Below the pieces are notes generated by a model. It was not told where the DNA came from. It searched no databases and was given only the letters and a program-made list of their open reading frames with translations. Made by a program: the position numbers and the translations under genes. Positions 43,911-55,990 of a DNA stretch of 64,000 nucleotides are shown piece by piece. The DNA is from Qipengyuania gaetbuli (lineage in GTDB: Bacteria; Pseudomonadota; Alphaproteobacteria; Sphingomonadales; Sphingomonadaceae): assembly GCF_020171365.1 (NCBI RefSeq), contig NZ_JAIUZO010000001.1:15638-79637 (forward strand), given 5' to 3'. The number at the start of each line of letters is the position of its first letter. Position 1 is the stretch's first letter.

Positions 43911-46331
43911 ATGTATCGCTTTTCCAGCCTGGTCGCGATTGCGATCGCGACCGCTGCCACGCCGCTCGCTGCGCAGTCGACTTACGACACTCCGCCGCCG
44001 GCCATCGCCGATATCGTGACGCGGGCGCCCTCGCCCTCGGTCTCCATCTCGCCCGACGGTTCGACCATGCTGCTGATGGAGCGCGAAGCCCTTCCCCCGG
44101 TTTCGGAAATCGCCAAGCCGATGGAGCGGCTTGCCGGCCTCAGGCTCGATGTCTCGATCAACGACGTGCACAATCCGCGCAATGTCGTGGGCCTCTCCAT
44201 TCAGGACATTGCAACGGGCGAGACGCGCAAGGTCGCCTTGCCGTCCGAAGCGGACATTTCCGAAGTGGGCTGGTCGAAGGATGGCGACAAGGTCGTCTTC
44301 AGCAACACCTTTGCCGACGGAATGTCGCTGCACGTGATGGACGTGAAGAGCGCCAAGGTCTCGACGCTGCTCGATCGCGGCCTCAATGCCATTTTCGCCG
44401 AGCCGCGCTTCCTTGCCGATGGCCGCGTCCTTGCACTGACCATTCCCGAAAAGCGTGGTCCCATGCCGGTGGAATCGCTCACTCCCAGCGGGCCAGCAAT
44501 CCAGGATGCGGCGGGCGGCGAGGAAGCGCAGACCCGAACCTACCAGGACATGCTCGAAAATCCCTATGACGAGGCGCTGTTCGAATGGCTGACCACCAGC
44601 CAGCCCGTCATCATCGACCCGGCTACCGGTAAATCGAAGAAGCTGCTCGGACCGAAAATCTACCTCGGCGCAGCCCCCTCGCCTGATGGGAAGTACCTGA
44701 TGGCGACGTGGATCGAGAAGCCCTTCTCCTACCAGGTTCCCTACAGCAGCTTCCCGATGAAAACCGCCATCTACACGATGGATGGCAAGCTGGTCAGCAT
44801 GGTCCGCGAACGTCCGCTGATCGACAATTTGCCAGTGCAGGGCGTGGAGACCGGACGCCGCTCGATCGGCTGGCATCCCAATGAAGATGCGATGGTGATC
44901 TGGGCGGAAGCGCTCGACGGCGGCGACCCGCGGGTCAAGACCGACGAGCGCGATGCGGTCTTCGCACTCGGCGCCCCCTTTACCGGAGAAGGCCGCCGCA
45001 TCGCGACGATGGAAGATCGCTATGTCGGCAGCCTCGGCCTCGAGGACACGGACGACATGATCCTCGTCGAATACGACCGCGACACGCGCGAAGTGCGCCA
45101 AACGCTGGTCGATGTGACCGGAACGGCCGAACCGCGCGTGCTCAACCTGCGCAATGTGCAGGATGCCTATAACGACCCGGGCAGCCCGCTGACCAAGCGC
45201 AACGATGCAGGTTACGGCGTTGCCATCGTCGACAATGGCGCGCTCCTCTTGTCGGGACAGGGTGCCAGCCCCGAAGGCAATCGGCCCTTCCTGCGCCGCT
45301 GGGATCTTGCCACGCTCGAGACCACCGAGCTCTGGCGCAATTCGGGTGAAAGCTATGAAAGCGTGCTCGATGTCATCGCCGACGACGGCAGCCGCTTCAT
45401 CACCTATTATGAAAGCCCGTCCGATCCCGGGAACATCCGCCTCCACAGCGGAGGTGAGGCGCGTTTCCTGACGAACTTCCCCGATCCGCACCCCGAACTG
45501 AGCGGCGTGGAACGCAGGCTCATCACTTACAAGCGTGACGACGGAGTAGACCTGACCGCGACGCTCTATCTCCCGCCGAACTACAAGGAAGGCGAAAAGC
45601 TTCCGGTGGTCGTCTGGGCCTATCCGCAGGAATTCAACGATGCTTCCACCGCAGGCCAGGTGCGCGATTCCAATTACCGTTTCACCCGCGTCGGCAGCTA
45701 TTCGCACCTGTTCTTCCTGATGCAGGGCTATGCCATCATGGACCGCGCGGCGATGCCGGTCGTGGGCAGCGACCCGGAGACGGTGAACGACACTTTCATC
45801 GAGCAAATCGTCGCGTCGGCACAGGCTGCCGTGGACGAGACCGTCCGGCTCGGCTTCGGTGACGGCTACCGCGTCGGTGTGGGCGGCCACAGCTACGGCG
45901 CCTTCATGACCGCGCACTTGCTGGCCCAGAGCGACATCTTCCGCGCAGGCATTGCCCGCTCTGGTGCCTACAACCGCACGCTCACCCCGTTCGGCTTCCA
46001 GTCGGAACGTCGCGTGTTCTGGGATGCGCAAGAGACCTATTACAAGCTGTCGCCCTTCATGGCGGCGAACAAGATCAACGAGCCGATGCTGCTGATCCAC
46101 GGCGAAAAGGACAACAACTCGGGCACCTTCCCCGAGCAATCCGAACGCATGTTCGCCGCGATCAAGGGTACGGGCGGCACTGCTCGCCTCGTCATGCTAC
46201 CGCATGAAAGCCACGGCTATCGCGGACGAGAAAACATCCTCCACACGCTGGCCGAAATGATCGACTGGTTCGACCGCTATGTGAAGAACGCCAAGCTTGG
46301 ATCCGACGGCGCAGATGCAGCAGCCGAGTAA
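43911..46331 (+). CDS. Exported S9-family (prolyl oligopeptidase-like) serine peptidase
   Basis: 806 residues from the ATG at 43911, with GGGGGA ~9 bases upstream. Signal peptide ending TPLAAQS. N-terminal beta-propeller (~30-540, including repeated SPDGKYLMATW- and SKDGDKVVFS-type blades) and a C-terminal alpha/beta hydrolase with nucleophile GGHSYGAF (~660), Asp in HGEKDNNSG and His in LPHESHGYRG. The last is followed by a typical C-terminal helix. Overall it resembles glutamyl endopeptidase-like S9 members. Acts in the periplasm on oligopeptides. Confidence 0.88.
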   Translation: MYRFSSLVAIAIATAATPLAAQSTYDTPPPAIADIVTRAPSPSVSISPDGSTMLLMEREALPPVSEIAKPMERLAGLRLDVSINDVHNPRNVVGLSIQDIATGETRKVALPSEADISEVGWSKDGDKVVFSNTFADGMSLHVMDVKSAKVSTLLDRGLNAIFAEPRFLADGRVLALTIPEKRGPMPVESLTPSGPAIQDAAGGEEAQTRTYQDMLENPYDEALFEWLTTSQPVIIDPATGKSKKLLGPKIYLGAAPSPDGKYLMATWIEKPFSYQVPYSSFPMKTAIYTMDGKLVSMVRERPLIDNLPVQGVETGRRSIGWHPNEDAMVIWAEALDGGDPRVKTDERDAVFALGAPFTGEGRRIATMEDRYVGSLGLEDTDDMILVEYDRDTREVRQTLVDVTGTAEPRVLNLRNVQDAYNDPGSPLTKRNDAGYGVAIVDNGALLLSGQGASPEGNRPFLRRWDLATLETTELWRNSGESYESVLDVIADDGSRFITYYESPSDPGNIRLHSGGEARFLTNFPDPHPELSGVERRLITYKRDDGVDLTATLYLPPNYKEGEKLPVVVWAYPQEFNDASTAGQVRDSNYRFTRVGSYSHLFFLMQGYAIMDRAAMPVVGSDPETVNDTFIEQIVASAQAAVDETVRLGFGDGYRVGVGGHSYGAFMTAHLLAQSDIFRAGIARSGAYNRTLTPFGFQSERRVFWDAQETYYKLSPFMAANKINEPMLLIHGEKDNNSGTFPEQSERMFAAIKGTGGTARLVMLPHESHGYRGRENILHTLAEMIDWFDRYVKNAKLGSDGADAAAE

Positions 46332-46349
46332 GCCGGAAGGGCAAAAAGA

Positions 46350-46386
46350 AAGGGCGCCTCCCTCGCGGGGGGCGCCCTTCGCTTTT
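46350..46386. terminator. Bidirectional intrinsic terminator between the S9 peptidase and acyl-CoA dehydrogenase genes
   Basis: AAGGGCGCCTCCC (46350-46362) pairs with GGGGGGCGCCCTT (46367-46379), loop TCGC, one T-G pair. Plus strand continues CGCTTTT; minus strand continues TTTCTTTTT. It lies between convergent genes. Confidence 0.87.
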
Positions 46387-46400
46387 GATGTGAAACCCGA

Positions 46401-48206
46401 TCAGGCGGCGGTAGCGAATGCCTCTTCGCCCAGAGCCATCAGGCTGTCCGAGCCCGCTTCCAGCTTGCGGCGCAGTGCGCCGGCATCGGGCAGGTAACGG
46501 TCCATGTAATAGCGCGCGGTGGCCAGCTTCTGTTCGTAGAATGCCTTGTCGTCGCCGGCAGTGCCGAGCTTGGCATGGGCCACCTTGGACATCTTCAGCC
46601 ACATGAGGCCCAGCGTCACGATGCCCATGATGTGCATGTAGTGATGCGCACCCGCACCGAGGTGGTTCGGGTTCTGCATGGCGTTCTGCATGAACCACAT
46701 GGTCGCGGCCTGCTGCTGGCCGAGGGCCTTTTCCAACTGTTCGGCCATGTCCTTGAGCTCATCGATTTCCTTCGCTGCAGCGATTTCCTCACCGACGTGC
46801 TTGAAGAAGGCCTGGACCGCTGCGCCGCCCTTCTGGGCCAGCTTGCGGCCACAAAGGTCCATCGCCTGCACACCGTTGGTGCCTTCGTAGATCTGGGCGA
46901 TACGGGCATCGCGCACGAACTGGCTCATGCCCCATTCCTCGATGTAGCCGTGGCCGCCGAAGACCTGCTGCATGTTGGTCGCGACTTCATAGCCCTTGTC
47001 GGTGCCGTAACCCTTGATGACCGGCGTCATCAGGCCAAGCAGGAGATCTGCCTGCTCGCGCTCTTCCTCGGTCTGCGCCTTGCGGGTCAGGTCGACCAGC
47101 AGGCCGCCCCACAGGGCGAGCGCGCGCATGCCTTCGGTGAAGGCCTTGGCATCCATCAGCATCCGGCGAACGTCGGGATGGACGAAGATCGGGTCGGCCT
47201 GCGCCTCGGGCTCTGCCGGACCGGTCAGGGCACGGCCCTGGCGGCGGTCGAGCGCGTAGGCGACGGCGTTCTGATAGGCGACCTCGGCCTGGCTGAGGCC
47301 CTGGATGCCGACGCCGAGGCGCGCAGCATTCATCATGATGAACATGGCGGCGAGGCCCTTGTTCTCTTCGCCGACCATCCAGCCCGTTGCGCCGTCGTAG
47401 TTGAGCACGCAGGTCGAGTTGCCGTGGATGCCCATCTTGTGCTCGATCGAGCCGCACATCACGCCGTTGCGCTCGCCCGGCGTGCCGTCGTCGTTGACGA
47501 TGAACTTCGGCACCACGAAGAGCGAGATGCCCTTGGTGCTGTCCGGGGCGCCGGGCGTCTTGGCCAGCACGAGGTGGATGATGTTCTCCGACATGTCGTG
47601 TTCGCCGGCCGAGATGAAGATTTTCGTACCCGTGATCGAATAGGAACCGTCACCATTCGGAACGGCCTTGGTGCGGATCATGCCGAGGTCCGTGCCGCAA
47701 TGCGGCTCGGTCAGGTTCATTGTGCCAGTCCACTCGCCCGAGACCATCTTGGGCAAGTACATCGCCTTCTGCTCGTCGGAACCCTTGGCGACCAGCGCGG
47801 AAATCGCACCATTGGTGAGGCCCGGATACATGCCGAAGGCCTGGTTGGCGCTGGAGATGAATTCTTCCATCACGAAGCCGAGGACATGGGGCATACCCTG
47901 ACCGCCGAATTCCTCCGAATGGGCCAGCGTGCCCCAACCTGCTTCGCGGAACTGGTCGAAAGCGTCCTTGAACCCCGGAGGCGTCGTGACCGAACCGTCT
48001 TCGTTGCGCACGCAGCCATGCTCGTCACCGATGCGATTGAGCGGTGCGAGGACTTCCGCACAGAACTTTCCGCCCTCGTTGATCACGGCATCGGTGACGT
48101 CGTCGGTCGCCATTTCGAAGCCCGGAAGGTTTCCGTAGCTGGCGAGGTCGAGCACTTCGTTGATGATGAAGCGCGTGTCGCGGGTGGGTGCGGTGTAGAC
48201 GGGCAT
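46401..48206 (-). CDS. Acyl-CoA dehydrogenase (long form with C-terminal extension)
   Basis: 601 residues from the ATG at 48206, with AAGGA upstream. FAD-dependent first step of fatty-acid or branched-chain acyl-CoA oxidation. Features: EEFGGQGMPHVLGFVMEE, MNLTEPHCGTDLGMIRTKA, the catalytic Glu in IAQIYEGTNGVQAMDL (~440) and QVFGGHGYIEEWGMSQFVRD. The C-terminal ~120 residues are the extension seen in DmdC-like and related ACADs. A MerR/LiuR-like gene lies directly upstream on the same strand. Confidence 0.9.
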   Translation of the reverse strand: MPVYTAPTRDTRFIINEVLDLASYGNLPGFEMATDDVTDAVINEGGKFCAEVLAPLNRIGDEHGCVRNEDGSVTTPPGFKDAFDQFREAGWGTLAHSEEFGGQGMPHVLGFVMEEFISSANQAFGMYPGLTNGAISALVAKGSDEQKAMYLPKMVSGEWTGTMNLTEPHCGTDLGMIRTKAVPNGDGSYSITGTKIFISAGEHDMSENIIHLVLAKTPGAPDSTKGISLFVVPKFIVNDDGTPGERNGVMCGSIEHKMGIHGNSTCVLNYDGATGWMVGEENKGLAAMFIMMNAARLGVGIQGLSQAEVAYQNAVAYALDRRQGRALTGPAEPEAQADPIFVHPDVRRMLMDAKAFTEGMRALALWGGLLVDLTRKAQTEEEREQADLLLGLMTPVIKGYGTDKGYEVATNMQQVFGGHGYIEEWGMSQFVRDARIAQIYEGTNGVQAMDLCGRKLAQKGGAAVQAFFKHVGEEIAAAKEIDELKDMAEQLEKALGQQQAATMWFMQNAMQNPNHLGAGAHHYMHIMGIVTLGLMWLKMSKVAHAKLGTAGDDKAFYEQKLATARYYMDRYLPDAGALRRKLEAGSDSLMALGEEAFATAA

Positions 48207-48267
48207 GTTGGGTCCTTGGAGAGAGGTTGTCTTTGGCTTTGGCTTCTCGCCGGGGAGGAAAGCGAAT

Positions 48268-48723
48268 TCAGTCCAGCTGCTCTTCGACAAGCGTGATGAA
48301 CTCGGTCAGTTCCTTGATCGAGCTGTCGATGTCGGCGCGCTGCGCCTTGAGCTTGGCGACGTGCTTGCGACACTTTTCCAGCGTCACACGGCGTTGTTCG
48401 GCGCGGCCGTCGTCAAGGTCGTAAAGGTCGATCATCTCGCGGATTTCGGTGAGCGAGAAGCCCACGTTCTTCGCCCGCATGATCCAGGCCAGGCGCGCGC
48501 GGTCGCGCTTGGAGTAAATGCGGGTAAGCCCGACGCGCGACGGGGCGATCAGCCCTTCGTCTTCGTAGAAGCGCAGCGCGCGCGCGGTGCACTCGAACTC
48601 GCTGGTGAGATCGGAAATCGAAAACTGTTCCCGCTCGAGCTTGTCCGGACGCTCCAGATGGGCGCCCGCATGGCGACGGTCGGTTTCGTCATTCGACGGC
48701 GTGTTTTGAAGCGGTTGGGCCAT
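48268..48723 (-). CDS. MerR-family regulator, LiuR-like
   Basis: 151 residues. Winged-helix MerR domain with FSISDLTSEFECTARALRFY and GLTRIYSKRDRARLAWI (~33-80), the VGFSLTEIREMIDLYDLDD segment and a C-terminal dimerisation helix (EKCRKHVAKLKAQRADIDSS). It lacks an effector-binding Cys pair and matches LiuR-type regulators of branched-chain amino acid and fatty-acid degradation, which fits the adjacent acyl-CoA dehydrogenase. A near-perfect palindrome lies just upstream. Confidence 0.82.
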   Translation of the reverse strand: MAQPLQNTPSNDETDRRHAGAHLERPDKLEREQFSISDLTSEFECTARALRFYEDEGLIAPSRVGLTRIYSKRDRARLAWIMRAKNVGFSLTEIREMIDLYDLDDGRAEQRRVTLEKCRKHVAKLKAQRADIDSSIKELTEFITLVEEQLD

Positions 48724-48740
48724 GAGCCCCCTCTACCGCA

Positions 48741-48756
48741 ACGTTTACGTAAGCGT
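48741..48756 (-). promoter_or_regulatory. Near-perfect 16-bp palindrome before the MerR gene (candidate LiuR operator)
   Basis: ACGTTTACGTAAGCGT (plus strand), perfect except one position pair; minus strand reads ACGCTTACGTAAACGT. It lies between the hisI stop and the MerR start. Its form resembles the ACGTTTACGTAA-type sites reported for LiuR. A TTGACG just upstream on the minus strand could be a -35. Confidence 0.55.
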
Positions 48757-49130
48757 CAAGTCTTGACGGGTTGGAGAACACCGTCTTCCAGCCTGCGATA
48801 GAAACAGCTGGTCGCACCCGTGTGGCAAGTCGGTCCGGCCGGTTCGCACACTAGGATCAGCGCGTCCTGGTCGCAATCGACGAGGATTTCGCGCACCTTG
48901 AGCACGTTTCCGGAGCTTTCGCCCTTCTGCCAGAGCTTGCCGCGCGAACGCGAATGGAAGTGGGCAAGGCCAGTACTCTGCGTCGCCGCAATGGCTTCCT
49001 CGTCCATGAAAGCGACCATCAGGACTTCGCGATTCGCAGCGTTCACCACCACTGCGCTGAGCAGGCCGTTCGCATCGAACTTGGGCATGAATGCCTGCCC
49101 CATTTCGCGCTGGTTGGAGTCTTCGGCCAT
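48756..49130 (-). CDS. hisI: Phosphoribosyl-AMP cyclohydrolase
   Basis: 124 residues from the ATG at 49130. Third step of histidine synthesis. Metal and substrate residues in HSRSRGKLWQKGESSGN (~53-69), VDCDQDALILVCEP and GPTCHTGATSCFYR are present. It stands alone here (no other his gene). The frame extends 17 codons further upstream without conserved residues. Confidence 0.93.
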   Translation of the reverse strand: MAEDSNQREMGQAFMPKFDANGLLSAVVVNAANREVLMVAFMDEEAIAATQSTGLAHFHSRSRGKLWQKGESSGNVLKVREILVDCDQDALILVCEPAGPTCHTGATSCFYRRLEDGVLQPVKT

Positions 49131-49229
49131 GTTTCGTGTTCCGTTTTGTAAAAATACGACAGCTTGTTGCAGGATAACCACAAGCGGGTTTCAAAATCGA
49201 CACTCTCGGCAGAACTCTATTCAATGATC

Positions 49230-49478
49230 GACCCGTTTGAGGAATGTTCCTCCTGCAGGCAATGTGAGGCCTGTCAACCGGATCGCGGGCTTTCGCAGAA
49301 TGCTCGGGTTTTGGGGGTCCCGGATACGCGGCCGCGCGGGGGTATTTGCGCGGCGCATCCGGTAACGATGAGGGATAGGACCCGATGCATGCTGGGGGGC
49401 TGCATCTTGGCCGCAAGGCCGGTCCGGTGTATTTCGTCACGTGGCGCCCGGGATCGCAAGGTCCCGGGCGTTTCGTTT
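49230..49478 (+). ncRNA. Candidate structured small RNA in the hisI/comF gap
   Basis: The 346 bases between hisI and comF contain no convincing protein gene. On the plus strand there is a series of hairpins: GAGGAA-TG-TTCCTC (49239-49252); CCGGAT (49320-49325) with ATCCGG (49357-49362) enclosing GCCGCGC/GCGCGGC (49331-49337/49348-49354); GATGCA/TGCATC (49384-49389/49401-49406); GGCC-GCAA-GGCC (49409-49420); and a terminator (49445-49478). TTCCTCC at 49247-49253 is an anti-Shine-Dalgarno-like stretch. A weak TCGACA-N15-TATTCA (49197-49223) could start it at ~49230. Coordinates of the 5' end are a guess. I do not recognise it as 6S, SRP, tmRNA or RNase P RNA. Confidence 0.45.
49445..49478 (+). 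terminator. Intrinsic terminator of the candidate small RNA
   Basis: CGCCCGGGATC (49445-49455), GCAA tetraloop, GGTCCCGGGCG (49460-49470), one T-G pair, then TTTCGTTT. T-rich only on the plus strand (the minus strand continues CCACGTG), so it ends a plus-strand transcript, although no plus-strand gene lies upstream. Confidence 0.75.
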
Positions 49479-50247
49479 AGGCAGCATGGTCGAGCGCCTC
49501 GTCGAGCACCCGCGAAAAGCAGGCAATGACGACCGACCGCGCCCCGGCTTTCTTCAGCACCTTCACGCAGGTCGAAGACGTCGCACCGCTGGTGAGAACA
49601 TCATCGACCAGAAGTACATCGCGTCCTTGCACCTGCCAGATGCCCTTTCCAGAAAGGGCAATCGCACCCGATAGAACCTTTTCGCGCTCCCTGCGGCCCT
49701 TGCCGCCGAGGCTCTCGGTAGCCTTGTGCCGCTCCAGCTGGTCCACACAGAGGGTGCCGCAACCGAGCTTCTCCAGCTCGCGAGCCAGCAGGGCGGCCTG
49801 GTTGAAACCGCGCCGCCACAACCGCCAGCGGTGTAGCGGCACCGGCACGATAAGCCTTTCGGGCGATCCGGACGGAACGCGCGCCGCAATGAGCCGGGCC
49901 AGCATCGGCGCCATCGCGATCCGTCCGCCATGCTTGAAAGCCAGCACCAGCTTGCGGGAGGTTTCCGTGTAGAGCGTTCCGGCAGCGATGCCGTCATGCA
50001 AGGGCGGCTTCGCCATGCAGGGAAGGCACAGCCCGCCTTCCGATACCCCTGACGATCCGAATGGCCGCTGGCAGGCCGCGCAGGAGGGATCGGTCGGGAT
50101 GGCCAGGTCCTCCCAGCAGGAAGCGCACAGCCCGCCTTGTTCGCCGATTCCCTCGCCGCAGGCCGGGCAGCGTGGCGGGTAGACGAGGTCGACGATCGGC
50201 GCTGCACCTTCGCGCAATATCTTCCTGAAATATCGCCCTTTCCCCAT
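49477..50247 (-). CDS. comF: ComF-family phosphoribosyltransferase-like protein
   Basis: 256 residues. N-terminal zinc-ribbon region with Cys pairs CPACG...CASCW and CAAC...CLPC (~27-82), then the phosphoribosyltransferase fold with PVPLHRWRLWRRGFNQA and the PRPP loop VLLVDDVLTSGATSS (~205-219). ComF is needed for DNA uptake in naturally competent bacteria and interacts with single-strand DNA helicases; it may simply salvage here. Divergent from the methyltransferase gene by 56 bases. Confidence 0.9.
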   Translation of the reverse strand: MGKGRYFRKILREGAAPIVDLVYPPRCPACGEGIGEQGGLCASCWEDLAIPTDPSCAACQRPFGSSGVSEGGLCLPCMAKPPLHDGIAAGTLYTETSRKLVLAFKHGGRIAMAPMLARLIAARVPSGSPERLIVPVPLHRWRLWRRGFNQAALLARELEKLGCGTLCVDQLERHKATESLGGKGRREREKVLSGAIALSGKGIWQVQGRDVLLVDDVLTSGATSSTCVKVLKKAGARSVVIACFSRVLDEALDHAA

Positions 50248-50303
50248 TCTTGCTCAGATGACGTGCTTGCATCGCGCTGGCAAGGGCGGCAGGGGCCTGC
50301 GCG

Positions 50304-51058
50304 ATGGAAACACGGTCGCCTCCCCGCATTTTCTCGCGTCCTCGCCGCATCGCCGGACTGCGCCGCGCGTTGGTGCGCCAGTCGCAGCGCGATGCCGCAC
50401 GTTATATCATGGACGACATGGTGGAGGACATACTCGAACGGCTCGAATTCATGCGCCTGTCGCCGGCACGCGTCCTTGTGATCGGCGACTGGACGGGCAC
50501 GCTGGCACTGTCCCTGCGCGGGAATGGTGCGAAGGTCGAAGAGACCGATGTGCGGACGCTGGACGAGGAAGCGCCCCTTCCCTCCGGTCCCTATGATCTC
50601 ATCGTCAGCCTCGCCTCGCTCGAACGGGTGAACGACCTGCCTGGAGCACTTCTGCACCTGCGCGCCGCGCTGGCAAAGGACGGCATCCTGATCGCCAGCC
50701 TGATCGGTGCCGGGTCCCTTCCAAACCTGCGCCGCGCCATGATCGCAGCAGAGCCCGACAGGCCAGCACCGCGTATGCATCCGCTGGTCGACAATGCCGC
50801 AGCGTCGGCCCTGATGCAGCGGGCGCTTTTCAGGCGGCAAGTGGTCGACAGCCGGACGCTCGAGGTGGCCTTCTCCTCGCTCAACCGCCTCGTCTCCGAC
50901 CTCCGCGACCAGAGCCTCACATCCAGCCTTGCGACGCAGGCCCCGCCGCTGTCGCGCACAGAACTCGAGCGGGCCCGGATTGCCTTCCTGGAAGGAGCCG
51001 GCAAACAGGGCCGCGTGACCGAGGCCTTCGAAATCCTGACCCTGACGGGCTGGAAGGA

Positions 51059-51062
<4 letters not shown>
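50304..51062 (+). CDS. SAM-dependent methyltransferase, BioC/NDUFAF5-like
   Basis: 252 residues. Class I methyltransferase with a weak glycine-rich motif I (VLVIGDWTGTLALSLRG, ~58-74), GPYDLIVSLASLERVNDLPGALL (short family block) and LRAALAKDGILIASLIG. The position and C-terminal part (SRTELERARIAFLEG) resemble the NDUFAF5-type arginine hydroxylase/methyltransferase-like group. The substrate is unknown. Its stop overlaps ppdK (convergent). Confidence 0.75.
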
Positions 51063-53737
<2,675 letters not shown>

Positions 53738-53794
53738 CAAGGCAGTTCCTACAGCTTGGAACACATGGAACACAGTCCATGCAGATAAACCGGA

Positions 53795-55990
53795 TCAGCC
53801 TTCGATCCGGCTGAAGTCGGCGACTTTGTGCACTGCAGCACGGAAGGCTGCAAGCAGGTCGAGACGATGTGCCCGCTTGTTTTCTTCATCCGCGTTTACC
53901 GTCACTTCGTCGAAGAAGCGGTCGATCGGTGCACGAAGGCCGGCGAGCGCCGCCATCGCGCCGGAGAAGTCCTCCGCCTCGATGGCTTGGGCTGCTGCCG
54001 GTTCCGAAGTCGCCAATGCATCCATCAGCGCCTTTTCGGCAAGCTCCGGCTCGTAGGAAAGCTCTTTCGCATGGCGGAGGGCCATCTTGGCATCAATCAC
54101 CGCCTTCATGTCGGGATCGTCGACCAGCGCGAGCGGGTCTTCCTCGCCGGTGCGCGCGATTTCGCCTTCCGCGCCGTGCCAGTCTTCCTTCTTGAGGATA
54201 TTGGCCGCCCGCTTGTATCCGGCGAGCAGGTTGGCCCCGTCCTCAGTTTCCATGAAGGACTGGAGCGCCTTCACCCGGGCGAGCAGGCGGACGAGATCGT
54301 CTTCGCCGCCGAGCGCGAAGACCGCGTCGATAAGGTCGTGGCGGACCCCGGCCTCGCGCTGCTGGACCTTGAGGCGGTCGGCGAAGAAATCGAGCAGATC
54401 GCCCTGCGCCACGCCGAAACGAAGACCGTTATCCTGCAGGATGCGAATGACGCCGAGAGCCGCACGGCGAAGCGCGAAAGGATCCTTCGATCCGGTAGGC
54501 TTCTCGTCGATGGAGAAGAAGCTGCGCAGCGTATCCAGCTTGTCCGCCAGGCTCACCGCCACCGTGACAGGCGCAGTCGGCACGTCATCGCCCTGCCCGA
54601 CCGGCTTGTAGTGATCGCGGATCGCGTCGGCGACGGCATCGGGCAGGCCCTCGGCGCGGGCGTAGTAGCCGCCCATCAGGCCCTGCAGTTCGGGGAACTC
54701 GCCGACCATCTCGGTGACGAGGTCGGCCTTCGCGAGACGCGCGGCCTGTTCGGCCATGTCGGGGTCGGCGCCCTTGACCACGCCTTCCTCGACCAGCCAG
54801 CGGGCCAGCTTGGCCACGCGCTCGACCTTGTCGGCGACGGTGCCCAGCTTTTCGTGGAAGGTGATGCGCTTGAGGCCTTCGGCGTGCTCGGCGAGCGTCT
54901 TCTTGCGGTCGACGTCCCAGAAGAAGCGCGCGTCGGACAGGCGGGCGGCGAGGACCTTGCGGTTGCCGTCGACAACGCGCGCGCCGCCGTCTTCCGCCTC
55001 GATATTCGCGGTGCAGATGAAGGCGTTGGCGAGATTGCCCTTATCGTCCTCGCAGACGAAATACTTCTGGTTCACGCGCGCGGTAAGCTGGATCGTCTCG
55101 GGCGGGACCTCGAGGAAATCTTCCTCGAACCGGCCGAGCAGCGGGACGGGCCATTCGGTAAGGCCGGCGTTCTCGACCACCAGACCCTCGTCCTCGACCA
55201 GCTTGAGACTTGCACCCTTCGCGGCGGCCATTGCGCCAATCCTGATTTCTTCCTCGCGAAGCCTATGGTCGACAATCACATGGGCATCAAAGAGTCTGCG
55301 CTGATAGTCGTCGGGATTACCGATTTCGATCATGCCGTTGCTGTTCAGAACAGTCGGGTTCTTGTCTTTGAAAAACTCGACCGGCAGCCCGAAATTGCGC
55401 GACTTCGGATCGGATTTCCTGATGCCATGGAAGCGATGGCCCGCAGTTTCGCGACCGCTTTTCACACCATGTACCTCGCACTCGACCACGTCGTCACCCA
55501 GTAGTGCGACGATGCCCGAGAGCGGGCGAACCCAGCGAAGGCTTTCGGTGCTCATGGAGGCAGCGCCCCAGCGCATCGACTTGGGCCAGCTGAAGTCGCG
55601 GATAATCGCGGGGATCGCTTCGGCGAGCAGGTCCCTGGTCGCCTTGCCCGGCTTTTCGATCACGGCGAAATAGGTGCTGCGGCCCTTCACGTCGCGCAGT
55701 TCCAGCTGGTCGCGGGTGACGCCGTTCTTGCGGCAGAAGCCCTCGATCGCCTGCTCGGGTGCGCCTTCGGGCGGGCCCTTGGCTTCCTCGCTCACCGCTT
55801 CGGTCGCTTGCGGAAGGCCGTGCGCGATCAGCGCGAGACGACGCGGGGTCGACCACACGGTAATGTCGCCAACCGTGACGCCGGCGGCTTCCATTTCGCG
55901 CCGGAACAGCTTTTCGAGTTCGTCGCGCGCACCCGCCTGCATGCGGGCGGGGATTTCTTCGCTGCGCAGTTCGAGGAGGAAGTCGCTCAT
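53795..55990 (-). CDS. glyS: Glycyl-tRNA synthetase beta subunit
   Basis: 731 residues from the ATG at 55990, which overlaps the glyQ stop (ATGA). Beta subunit of the bacterial alpha2beta2 GlyRS, binding and editing the t[16 protein letters not shown] (~4-16), [34 protein letters not shown] and the HD-like [21 protein letters not shown] (short parts) match; the C-terminal anticodon-binding helix bundle ends [27 protein letters not shown]. Confidence 0.96.
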   Translation of the reverse strand: MSDFLLELRSEEIPARMQAGARDELEKLFRREMEAAGVTVGDITVWSTPRRLALIAHGLPQATEAVSEEAKGPPEGAPEQAIEGFCRKNGVTRDQLELRDVKGRSTYFAVIEKPGKATRDLLAEAIPAIIRDFSWPKSMRWGAASMSTESLRWVRPLSGIVALLGDDVVECEVHGVKSGRETAGHRFHGIRKSDPKSRNFGLPVEFFKDKNPTVLNSNGMIEIGNPDDYQRRLFDAHVIVDHRLREEEIRIGAMAAAKGASLKLVEDEGLVVENAGLTEWPVPLLGRFEEDFLEVPPETIQLTARVNQKYFVCEDDKGNLANAFICTANIEAEDGGARVVDGNRKVLAARLSDARFFWDVDRKKTLAEHAEGLKRITFHEKLGTVADKVERVAKLARWLVEEGVVKGADPDMAEQAARLAKADLVTEMVGEFPELQGLMGGYYARAEGLPDAVADAIRDHYKPVGQGDDVPTAPVTVAVSLADKLDTLRSFFSIDEKPTGSKDPFALRRAALGVIRILQDNGLRFGVAQGDLLDFFADRLKVQQREAGVRHDLIDAVFALGGEDDLVRLLARVKALQSFMETEDGANLLAGYKRAANILKKEDWHGAEGEIARTGEEDPLALVDDPDMKAVIDAKMALRHAKELSYEPELAEKALMDALATSEPAAAQAIEAEDFSGAMAALAGLRAPIDRFFDEVTVNADEENKRAHRLDLLAAFRAAVHKVADFSRIEG

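Noticed and set aside
43875..46139. A 754-codon minus-strand frame over the S9 peptidase gene
   Set aside because: Antisense to a gene with all S9 catalytic motifs; composition is that of a shadow frame.
46575..48296. A 573-codon plus-strand frame over the acyl-CoA dehydrogenase
   Set aside because: Antisense to a confident gene, no motifs.
49164..49529. A 121-codon plus-strand ORF in the hisI/comF gap
   Set aside because: Poor start, composition unlike its neighbours, no motif, and it runs through a terminator; the region is better explained as non-coding.
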